A stretch of DNA of 64,000 nucleotides from Anastatus disparis (lineage: Eukaryota; Arthropoda; Insecta; Hymenoptera; Eupelmidae), in assembly GCA_017163975.1 (NCBI GenBank), contig JAFFSR010000264.1:5552501-5616500 (forward strand), read 5' to 3'. The notes below the pieces were generated by a model that did no database searches, was not told the origin of the DNA, and was given only the letters and a program-made list of their open reading frames with translations. Below, piece by piece: positions 55,531-64,000 of this stretch (its first letter is position 1; each line of letters begins with the position of its first letter). A program made the translations under genes and the position numbers.

Positions 55531-56112
55531 AAAAGCTAAATGATGAAAACATTAAAAATATTTATTCATCAATTAGACACCCACAGAGCAATATTGTGGA
55601 AAGAATCCATCGTGAATTGGGCAGATTCTTTAGAACTTATGTGAATAATTCACATAAGTCATGGGCGTCATATATGCAAAAAATTCAAAGCATAATGAAC
55701 GAAACTACCCATGAAACAACAGGTTTTACGCCAACTGAATTACATATGGGTAAAAACCAACTAGAATATGGGAAAAGTATTTTAAATTAGAAAATACTGA
55801 GGTACCATATGATAGAAAGATTTTCTATGCTAGAAATAAAATGCATAAGAAAATAAAAAATAGAGCAAACGCAACAAATGCAAAAAGTACTCATTATCAA
55901 TTTAATTTAAATGATAAAGTACTGCTGAAATCATTAAACGTATCAAGTGCAGATGATGATAAAATCGCAAAATTTTTTGAGATATATGAAGGTCCATATA
56001 TTATAAAAACATCATTGCACCAGATACATACTTATTAATCAATGAAAAAGCCGTAGAACGTGGAAAATTCCATATAGAACACCTGAAACCGTTCTACGAG
56101 CCTAATGATTAA
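55531..56112 (+). CDS. pol: Gypsy pol end: integrase C-terminal part, two more frame breaks
   Basis: Contains HPQSNIVERIHRELGRFF with the catalytic Glu, then TGFTPTELHMG, a DKVLLKSLN SH3-like region and YEGPYII. Three frames are used (to 55790, to about 56005, then to TAA 56112, ending with IEHLKPFYEPND-like wording). Both switches lie next to four- or five-base A runs. Otherwise the sequence looks conserved, with no substitution stops. Confidence 0.88.
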
Positions 56113-56540
56113 ATTAACTAAAAAATAAAATAAAAAATAAATCTAATTAATTGCAATTGAAAAGACATAAACGTGAAAAGTCCCATATAGAACATTTAAA
56201 AGAGTTCTAAAAGTATTTTAACTAAAATATTATTTTAAAATAATAAAAGACTAAGTAGCAAAGGAATGCAAAAACATAGTAAAAAGACACATGCTAGTAA
56301 CGTATACAAGTATTTACGCGAGCATACACTTGAAGTACATAAAAGGTCAAAGGCAATGACCAAAAACGTACTAAAGCAAACGAAACAAGTATACATATAC
56401 ACAAACACATAGAAAAACACTGAAAAAGAATTTAAACACTTAAGAGAAATTTTGACAGGGTGGTTCATTATTCATCGACACTTCATAGTAGCTACATCAC
56501 CTAGTTTAAAGTCAAAAAGTAAAAGTGTGATAAAAAATTT

Positions 56541-57071
56541 ATGATGGCAACGTGCTACAAAAACTCTAGTGCGCAAACCATGACGTACTTCAACGTAAAA
56601 CACGTCAGTACATCGGTTACCGAAACAACGATAAAAAATGAAGTACTTATTTGTGATTGGGACGAGGACCCAACGATGAGGAGTGGAAATTTGGGCAGGG
56701 TGATTTACCCAAGCACGTCCAAATTTATCCAGCCTCAACCAATGGATTTCGCAGATCCCGGGTATTACTATTACACCATCAACGACAAAATAAATAAAAC
56801 AACAAACACACCACAGGAGAAAAATTGGAATAAAAAAGTACAAAAAGAAACAAATAAAAGAAAAATAAAAAACAAGAAAGAAGAAGAAGAAATGTTTATG
56901 AAGGAGATATATCTACAAAAATCAAAAAAGAGAGTTAAAATTTATTACTCAGGACAAAAGTTAGAAGAACATAAAATGCTAAAAAAAGGTATAAACGCAT
57001 GCAGAGACGATTTGAAAGAAGAAGAAAATATCGAAGAATGGCTACAAAAGAAGAAAATGAAAAAACAATAA
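56541..57071 (+). CDS. Accessory ORF after pol, 176 aa
   Basis: Unbroken frame after a ~430-bp gap from pol. The N-terminal half is mixed (MTYFNVKHVSTSVTETT, VLICDWDEDP, MDFADPGYYYYTIND). The C-terminal half is extremely Lys/Glu-rich and helical (KKVQKETNKRKIKNKKEEEE). No signal peptide or membrane helix is seen, so it is not an env gene. The function is unknown; RNA or protein binding is possible. The composition partly follows the A-rich strand, so coding status is moderate. Confidence 0.45.
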   Translation: MMATCYKNSSAQTMTYFNVKHVSTSVTETTIKNEVLICDWDEDPTMRSGNLGRVIYPSTSKFIQPQPMDFADPGYYYYTINDKINKTTNTPQEKNWNKKVQKETNKRKIKNKKEEEEMFMKEIYLQKSKKRVKIYYSGQKLEEHKMLKKGINACRDDLKEEENIEEWLQKKKMKKQ

Positions 57072-57973
57072 AAAGTTTAAAAAAAAGTGATCAGTGTAGT
57101 TACCATAAAGTAATTATAAAAAAAAAAAGCAGCATTTAAGTTAAAAAATGTAAAAAGTTAGATTTATAAAAAAAAAAAAAAGTTTTAAACAGAAAAGTAA
57201 TTTTGTTAAATTAAATAATAAAAGAAAAGTGAAAATCTTTGTGATTAAAATAAAATAGAAAGAAATACATTTTTTAGTTAATTTAGTAAAAGAAAAAGAT
57301 TTTTAAGTTAAGTTTTTTAAATAAGTTAAGAAATTTAAGTTTAGCTAATGAAAAAACAAGTGTTTAATTTTAAAGATTTAAAAACAAAAAGAAAATTTTT
57401 TAGTTTTAATTTTTAAAATAAAAGGTACCAAATGTTTGTAATTTGTTAGCCCTAACGATTTATAAAGAAAAAGAGTTTTAAAATGAGTTTGTGTTAAATA
57501 AAAGAAAAATTTAAGTTAAAAAAGAAAAGTGTTTTTGTTAATTAATAGTAATAGTAAGAAATAAAACATTAATTTAATGAAAGTATTAGGTATTAAGACA
57601 ACTTTATAATTTATATAAAAAAAAGAACAAATGGTTTAGTTAAAAATAAAATCTTGATTTGTTTAAAGAAAAGTTAAATTTTAGTTAAAAAAAAAAAAAA
57701 ATTAAATTAGTTTTGTTTCAGTTTAAAAATGAAAAAGAAAAAATGTGTTTTTTTTTTTGTTTATTAAAATTGTTATCAAAAAAGAAGAATATATTTGGTT
57801 ATTTTAAAAATGTAAAAATCGTATTTTATTTTGGGGGGCATCCCTACACACCGGGGTAGCACTTGAGTACGTTTTGGTGTTTGTGCGCGCATCTCTCTAA
57901 TGGTCGCGTTTAGGAAAATAAAATCGATTTTTCCTATTGATTAAGCGAAGTAATATGTAAAATCTATTTTAAT
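57072..57973 (+). other. Gypsy 3' untranslated region
   Basis: A-rich with AAAAGT/TTTAAGTT-type repeats and no supportable frame. A GC-richer patch at 57833-57905 (CATCCCTACACACCGGGGTA) precedes the polypurine tract. Confidence 0.5.
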
Positions 57974-57984
57974 TTGAGGGGCAA
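57974..57984 (+). promoter_or_regulatory. Polypurine tract
   Basis: TTTGAGGGGCAA directly before the 3' LTR; the GAGGGG core is the expected plus-strand primer site. Confidence 0.7.
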
Positions 57985-58695
57985 TGTGAGCGCCCGAGTA
58001 TGTACGGCCCTGAAACCGTACGAGACTGGAAGATGCGCGCGCAAACACCCAAAAAGACCAAAGTGGTTGAACATGCAAGCGCGCGTGTATACGTACACGC
58101 GTTTGCATGTGTAAGTACCGCTGAAAATATACGGCGACTCTCCCTCTCTTCTATTAAGATAGAAGAGTGGGAGAGAGACCTAAGAGAGCTGAAGCAAGCA
58201 GTGCGAGGAGCTCGCGACTCTGGCACTCTTGGATCAGCTCTCTTGGTGTGAAGACACGCTTGCTCGTAGCACAAGTGGCGAATGGCCTGACACGTGCTAC
58301 AAGCAAGTATCTCTTTATTAAGCGCGAGATTACTCTTAGTTTTTGCATTGTACAGTGATTCAATTTAAGTTGTTAATAAAGAGCTTTTCCAAGATATACC
58401 CTCATCCAATTAACCCGGTGTAAAGCCCCGAATATTAAGGCATTTGGTCCTTAATAATAACGGGCTTTTCACATAATAATCCTAAATAATACTAACAAAT
58501 ATATCTTAAAAGTCAGCTATAGCTAGGCAAGGCGTCCTAGCTATAAACGACTTTAACAATATTAAAACGAAATACAGGGTCCGCAATAGCTAGGCATGGC
58601 GCGCTAGCTATTTAACGATCCTTTAACGCGTTGGAATAAAGAATATTATAGAAAGATAGGGGTAAATATAAGGGAAAAATAAGGGAGAGGTTACA
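57985..58695 (+). repeat. 3' LTR
   Basis: 711 bp, at a constant offset of 27731 from the 5' LTR. No mismatch was found on reading through. Confidence 0.95.
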
Positions 58696-59604
58696 GTATA
58701 GTCATTTCGGCGTTGTATTATAAAATGCTCCGGGGAATCCCCTATTACTACGCACGATTGCTATTGCTATACTATACATAAGTTACCTCCTCACCGCTCC
58801 TACGACGCTAATACATACGTGAAACAAAATTTAAATTTATGACTTTATAAAAGATGATTTCAACAAACAATTTCACATAATATCAATTATATTGATTAAA
58901 ATTAATTATTATTACACATTTTGAGTATATTTTTAAAATAATAATTTTTTAAAATCTTTTTCGATTCATCATTCACGGAACGCCTAATACTTGCTTTTTT
59001 ACAGTTTTCGTTTTTATTTTTTGAATTATCATTTGTGAAGTGCATAGTTTTTGTTTGTTATTGTTTTTTATTAGTACAGATTTAATATGGCGAATTTATA
59101 TCACTGGAGCTATAAAATAGTATAAGATACTCGTGGCTTCAATGTCCCATTATTTCACGGCGTTTAGCAGCCTCACTACGCTCGACTGCTAATCTCACGC
59201 CGTCAAATAATGGGCCATTTTAGCCACTTGTATCTTAACATACTATTACCTTAGATATATAAAATACAAGACTTTGGCCCATGAATAATTTTAAATCATC
59301 TCATCAAATGATTGAAATCCTTTCCTTTATTCGAACACTTGATTTTTATGGTCACTGCAAGCTTTCTCAACTAATTTTCAACGAATTGACTTAAAAATTA
59401 CCAGAGATCTTTAATTTATATATATTCACAAAATAACACTTTTATTTAAAAAAAAAAGAAAAAGAATTTAAAAGTATGTCGAACAATTTGTTAAAAATTA
59501 ACTGAGAAAGCTTACGACAATAACCAAATTGAAAAAATTACATTTTTGACTAATTAAAAGGATTTTAATCATCGAATGCGATATTTTAAAATTATTCATA
59601 GACT
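58696..59604. other. Non-coding, with a palindromic foldback
   Basis: Outside the gypsy target duplication. It contains a foldback (separate entry) and AT-rich sequence. Nothing coding was seen. Confidence 0.5.
59117..59246. repeat. ~130-bp foldback with ~60-bp arms
   Basis: TAGTATAAGATACTCGTGGC through CATTATTTCACGGCGTTTAG is matched by the near reverse complement ending CACTTGTATCTTAACATACT. The stem has only a few mismatches and a very short loop (CCTCACTACGCTCGA). MITE-like. Confidence 0.75.
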
Positions 59605-60526
59605 TTGTAAATAAGTTTAGAATAATTCTGTCTATTATAATATCAATAAAGATTTATGTAATGTAGGTTGTATTGTAATTTCACTTTAAAAAGTTAGTGG
59701 CAAGTTTCATTTTTGGTCTAGCGACAAATAAATTATTTAATAATACACATGTTGGACTAATCATTTTAAAATTATGACACTCAAAGTTCTAAAATTTTGC
59801 AAATAATTTTAAAATGTCCTACTGTAACATAATATCAATGCAAATCAATGTAATCTAGGTTGTATAATAAAACATAACATTGAATTCTATAGTTTGAAAA
59901 GAAGTAGTCTGGTACGTATCATATGAAAGGACTCATCATAGACTAAATCAAATATAAAACCGCTTACCAACTTTTTAAACCAAAATAACAGTACAATATA
60001 GATTACATTTATATGCATTGATACCATGTTAGAGGAAGATATTTTAAAGCAATATACAGAGTATCATAGCTTTAAGTACTATAGTTAAAAAAAAAATCTA
60101 ACACGTACCACATGAAACATTTCATTCAATATGAACTAAAAATGAAACTCGCCTTCAAACTTTTTAAAGTGATATTATAATTTCATTTTTACTTATTTAT
60201 TATTAAAACTATAGCATTTACAATCATAAAACTTTGTAAATAACTTTAGAATGTTCTGCCTAGTATAATATCAATATAAATCCATATATTGTGGATTGTA
60301 TTGTATTTTCACTTTGAAAAAATTGGTGACAAGTTTCATTTTTGATTTAGCTACTAACAAAATATTTCATAATACACATATTCGTTTTGAAAGTCTGGCA
60401 CTCAAAGTTCTAAAATTTTGCAAATAATTTTAAAGTGTCCTGCTGTAACATAATGTCAATGCAAATCAATTTTTTATTATATAAAATAATATTGAGTTTT
60501 ATAGTTTGAAAAGAAGTAGTTTGGTA
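59605..60526. repeat. Tandem repeat, period ~626 bp, with inverted half-units
   Basis: The block AAAGTTCTAAAATTTTGCAA with its surroundings (59605-59930) recurs at about 60230-60522. Between the two lies a partly inverted half-unit (59940-60180). The unit end GAAGTAGTCTGGTACGTATC at 59898 is the uninterrupted version of the site in which the transposon at 60527 is inserted; the rest of the broken unit resumes at 63972. Confidence 0.75.
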
Positions 60527-63500
60527 CACGGTGTTTTTTTAGAGGTAAAAAGTGGGACTGCTATGACCCTAAAAAGTACATGAAGGGTGTTTTCCTGTAT
60601 GTCAAACAATATTCAAAAATGTCTCTCTCGAAATCGAAGCTGATCCTATTCTTGATTTATGCTAATAATAAGATTATCGATAAAAATTGTTAAATGGAAA
60701 AGTTATCTAAAAACATGTTATTTTGCATCTTTAGTATTAGTACAAATATAAATAAAAAGAAATTTAATATATATGTTTTGGATCCCTTATATTTCTATTT
60801 AAAAAAGGTTACACCACTCTCAGCTTTCACCTCAGGATCAACGACGTGGACGTGGTGGTATTACTGATCCCATAAAAAAAAATTTTTTTAAATTTTAATT
60901 ACACAAAATCAACATAATATAAACAAAAACCATTATTTTCATTGATTTATAAAAAAATATAACAATTATAAATATTTAAAGTGAACTTTAAATATATTTA
61001 AATATGCATTGATGAAAATTCAACGGTGGCATTTTTCAGTCTTTGTGGATAAGAAGATGCAAAATGGAATTAACTTTCCGTCTTTCCCAAAATTTAAGGA
61101 ACTCTCGATGAGCTGATTCTCCAGCTTGCTCGGACCATAATCCTAAACTTTGTTTATAGTCTAGTAGCTCCAAACATTGAGTGAAATGCTCTAGAAGAAC
61201 GTGAATTTTTAAGGTTTGAGATACTTTTATGCTTAATAATGTTTTTTTCAATTCATCAATAAATTTTCTAATATTATCAATTGATTCAAGTCTTTTTAAT
61301 GAGAAACATGAGTCTACAATCTTATTCATTAATTTAAATGCATTAACATAAGGTATCAAAGCAAACCGACCAACATTAATATAAATTTCTTCATCAAGAA
61401 GTGCATCAGCTTTTTTTAATAACGTTTTGCACGCATTCCCTTCGAATACTTCTTTATGATAATTTTTTGATACCAGTTTCAATTTTGTAGGCCAAAGTAA
61501 AGCTTTTTCTTGACCGACAAGAGCTACAAGACCGTCCCAGAACAAATGATTCACGAATCCTTGTAAGAGATGAAGTTCTGGTACAATACATTTATCAATA
61601 ATTAATAAATCATCATCTTCTTCAAAGAGAGGTTTGTTAATCGTACTGTAACTTTGTTTCGATAGTTTTTTATTCTTACCAAGAGAAAGAAATTTTTCGT
61701 AATCTCTTTTTAAATTTCCAAAGGTTTTCAATTGAGAAATTTCAGTGTTTTCGGCAAATTCGCTTTCATCAACATCTTTTCTTAAATCTCGCAGACTAAC
61801 AAAACAATAAGGACACGGATACATCGATGTTGCTGTTTGTTGGCCGTTCACTATAAGCAACAATTTGAAATCAGAAACGAATTTAAAAGAAATGTTGTTA
61901 ATTTTTATTAAATCAAATAAAATTTTAACGTTGTCGTATGTTTCCTTGATATCAGGTACTATGCACAACATTATTAATCTTTTAACACTAGTTTCTGTAC
62001 TAACGGTATTAGAACATTTTGGTTCGATTTTTCTTTTTTTTTCAGGCACATTATCATGTAGATCTTCGCTATCATTTTCATCTTCTGTCTGAGGAAAGAT
62101 TGATATACAAATTTTCAAAAAACCTTGACCACCATCTGCCGTTACTTTAACAAGATGATTGCCAATAAAATTACGTTTTTCTATTACGGTTTCTATCATT
62201 TCTTCGGCATCGGACCAAACAACAGGTCTTTCTTCATTACCATTTTTAGTTTCAAATACTAACATATCAACTTTATACATGTGTTCTAGCAACTTCGTTC
62301 TTTCACTAACATGATTTAAATAATGAGTAGGTATTGAATTTTTACCTGCTGAATGTCGAATGAAACTAGTTAATTTGCTCATCTGACGAACGGAATATCC
62401 TGCATTAGTATGAAAAGTATCTAAATTTTGCAAGGAAAATGTAATTCCCACCTTTTTTTCTTTAAGAAATATACGTTTCTTTCGCCCTGGAGTATGTAAA
62501 GAAAGAGATTCATCGTTAACAGTTTTAGCTTTTTCGTTAATAATTTTTGACGCGATATATTCTTGCTGCTTGTCTGGTAGCTTATCTATTAATTTTATTA
62601 CATTGTTTCGAGCTATGTGGTCACGTTTACTGCAAAAATGCTTTTTACCTTTATGAATTTCATTCATGCATGTTTTGCATAATATTATCTTATCTAAATT
62701 TTTTGATTGAATATTACCTTTATCAATATTAGTGACAGCAGTTACATTTGAATTTTGAGAACCGTACAATCCGTTTGAAACTGTTATTTCTGTATTTAAA
62801 TTTTTTTTTACTCCTGGATTTTTCGAATTATTTAGATGACCTTTCCATTTTGCAGTTAAACATATATAACAATTACAAACAGAATATTCATCTGTTAATG
62901 TTGCTCTCGTAATTTTTGGCAGTAAAATATCTTCGTAATTAGGCATTTTCTGCAGTGGCCTTTTAGTAATATTCTTGTCATGTTCTGATAAAGTAAGGCG
63001 ACACGTTGTACATATACTTAATAGAAACCTTTCGTCCGCTAAATTATAATTATTATTTATAAATTTCCTAATTAATTGTTGATGATTTTCTGTTAATCTA
63101 AAATTATTGATATTTTTCTTTCCAATAATGATTTTTTTTCCACACGGTCCACAAATTTTTCCTCTATTTTCTTCATGATTACTTATATGATCTGGATGTG
63201 CTGGCATGATGAAAACTTTGAAACGCGACACTTAACAACTATAATATCCACAATTATTGATAATATATGTTTAACGCGCTGTCACTTTATTAGAAATATG
63301 CTCCTATAATTCACGATGATAAGTGATCAACTGACTATGAAAATGAAAAATATAAATCGCTATATAAATTCTGTTTCAAAATATCTATAATTTTCGAAAG
63401 CTATTGACGGTGAAAATTCTCGAATCAAAACAATATAAATACTATTATTTAGTATATACTAGTATACAAACGTAAACATGAAATTTTAAATACGTAAATA

Positions 63501-63971
63501 ACAATCGCACGATTATATATAAATAAATTAGAAATCAGCTCGATTCACATCTTCATTTTCATCATACTTTGGCTTTGAAATAGTTTTGTAATATGTTAAG
63601 ATAATTTTAAAGGCTCCACTTAGAATATATTCTTGTATAAATAATTAATGATTCATTACATTATTAATTACATGAATATCTTCTTACATACTAGTGAAAA
63701 TATCAAAAAATCTATCCAGAGAACGTATGTGACATTTTTTATTTTCAATTTGTACTAATACTGATAAAGATGCAAAATAACATGTTTTTCGATAACTTTT
63801 CCATTCAGTAATTTTTATCGATAATCTTATTATTAGCATAAATCAAGAATAGGATCAGCTTCGATTTCGAGAGAGACATTTTTGAATATTGTTTGACATA
63901 CAGGAAAACACCCTTCACGTACTTTTTAGCGTCATAGCAGACCCACTTTTTACCTCTAAAAAAACACCGTG
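60527..63971 (-). mobile_element. CMC-like (Chapaev-type) DNA transposon, 3.4 kb, intact-looking
   Basis: Ends CACGGTGTTTTTTTAGAGG and its inverse; inverted repeats of about 221 bp (60527-60747, 63751-63971) with a few mismatches. GGTA flanks both ends (60523-60526, 63972-63975). The sister repeat near 59908 reads GGTA once and continues without interruption, which confirms a 4-bp target duplication. A 4-bp duplication with CAC termini suits Chapaev-type CMC elements. Confidence 0.88.
61036..63207 (-). CDS. CMC-like transposase, 723 aa
   Basis: Start is ATG 63207 (MPAHPDHISNHEENRG); the open frame reaches 63231 only through a GTG. The N-terminal half has Cys pairs (CGPCGKK at about 20, ICTTCRLTLSEH, CNCYICLTAKW, CKTCMNEIHKGKKHFC) suited to zinc-binding DNA recognition. 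The C-terminal half has VTADGGQGFLKICISIF, MYPCPYC, NVGRFALIPYVNAF and SLGLWSEQAGESAHREF, with candidate Asp and Glu catalytic residues (Asp of TADGG, Glu of SEQAGE). Wording and size fit CMC/Chapaev-type transposases. The frame is complete and sits centrally between the inverted repeats, so the element could be autonomous. Exact catalytic triad not proven. Confidence 0.8.
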   Translation of the reverse strand: MPAHPDHISNHEENRGKICGPCGKKIIIGKKNINNFRLTENHQQLIRKFINNNYNLADERFLLSICTTCRLTLSEHDKNITKRPLQKMPNYEDILLPKITRATLTDEYSVCNCYICLTAKWKGHLNNSKNPGVKKNLNTEITVSNGLYGSQNSNVTAVTNIDKGNIQSKNLDKIILCKTCMNEIHKGKKHFCSKRDHIARNNVIKLIDKLPDKQQEYIASKIINEKAKTVNDESLSLHTPGRKKRIFLKEKKVGITFSLQNLDTFHTNAGYSVRQMSKLTSFIRHSAGKNSIPTHYLNHVSERTKLLEHMYKVDMLVFETKNGNEERPVVWSDAEEMIETVIEKRNFIGNHLVKVTADGGQGFLKICISIFPQTEDENDSEDLHDNVPEKKRKIEPKCSNTVSTETSVKRLIMLCIVPDIKETYDNVKILFDLIKINNISFKFVSDFKLLLIVNGQQTATSMYPCPYCFVSLRDLRKDVDESEFAENTEISQLKTFGNLKRDYEKFLSLGKNKKLSKQSYSTINKPLFEEDDDLLIIDKCIVPELHLLQGFVNHLFWDGLVALVGQEKALLWPTKLKLVSKNYHKEVFEGNACKTLLKKADALLDEEIYINVGRFALIPYVNAFKLMNKIVDSCFSLKRLESIDNIRKFIDELKKTLLSIKVSQTLKIHVLLEHFTQCLELLDYKQSLGLWSEQAGESAHREFLKFWERRKVNSILHLLIHKD

Positions 63972-64000
63972 GGTACGTATCATATAAAAGGATTCATCAT

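Larger units (their letters stand above)
30254..58695 (+). mobile_element. Full-length Ty3/Gypsy LTR retrotransposon, interrupted by a Polinton
   Basis: Two 711-bp direct LTRs (30254-30964, 57985-58695) bound an internal region with a primer-binding site, gag, a Ty3-order pol (protease, reverse transcriptase, RNase H, integrase) and a polypurine tract. GTAT lies directly outside both ends (30250-30253, 58696-58699), a 4-bp target duplication. Without the Polinton and its duplicated 6 bp the element is about 9.2 kb. LTRs that look identical point to a recent insertion. Confidence 0.95.

Noticed and set aside
1..64000. CRISPR arrays, bacterial operons or prokaryotic virus genes
   Set aside because: The repeats lack the short-repeat/unique-spacer pattern; introns, LTRs and a Polinton place the DNA in a eukaryote.

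Overview
The window is AT-rich eukaryotic DNA, almost certainly an arthropod and probably an insect: canonical GT..AG introns, TA, GT and GA microsatellites, tRNA-related repeats and an insect-like set of transposable elements. No ordinary single-copy host gene was recognised. Nearly all interpretable sequence is mobile DNA, much of it nested.

Layout. 1-1228: a foldback element whose arms enclose a broken copy of the RNA polymerase III largest-subunit gene. 2760-6160: a decayed LINE. 8824-9636 and 12299-13101: two inverted copies of a CACTG-ended element with an internal tRNA-like sequence, on either side of a decayed transposase-like gene (11932-9930); a second decayed multi-exon gene follows (15253-13170). 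15.7-20.6 kb: a tRNA-derived SINE, a palindrome and a ~165-bp satellite array. 20600-30015: two ~1.8-kb inverted satellite arms, with a transposon between them (22518-26458) that has ~1.08-kb terminal inverted repeats and an apparently intact three-exon transposase, plus a 229-bp MITE with a 10-bp target duplication next to a YqaJ-like fragment.

30254-58695 is a Ty3/Gypsy retrotransposon with 711-bp LTRs that look identical by eye and a 4-bp target duplication (GTAT). Its pol gene is split exactly at 34308-53579 by a 19.3-kb Polinton/Maverick (adintovirus-like) element with ~110-bp terminal inverted repeats and a 6-bp target duplication (ATCCAT). The Polinton carries protein-primed DNA polymerase B, integrase with a chromodomain, packaging ATPase, adenovirus-like protease, major and minor capsid proteins, a basic core-like protein, a phospholipase A2-domain protein and several conserved unknowns. 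Inside its otherwise leftward gene block lies a 66-residue rightward gene resembling the catalytic core of PPP1R15/GADD34, the protein phosphatase 1 cofactor that reverses eIF2-alpha phosphorylation. This is the most interesting gene in the window.

About a dozen reading-frame breaks in the gypsy and Polinton genes each look like one missing base in a short homopolymer, while both insertions look young. This suggests either uncorrected long-read errors or very recent slippage, so these elements may be more intact than the frames suggest. 59.6-60.5 kb is a ~626-bp tandem repeat, interrupted at 60527-63971 by an intact-looking CMC-like transposon (4-bp target duplication GGTA, 723-residue ORF); a neighbouring repeat unit supplies the empty site.
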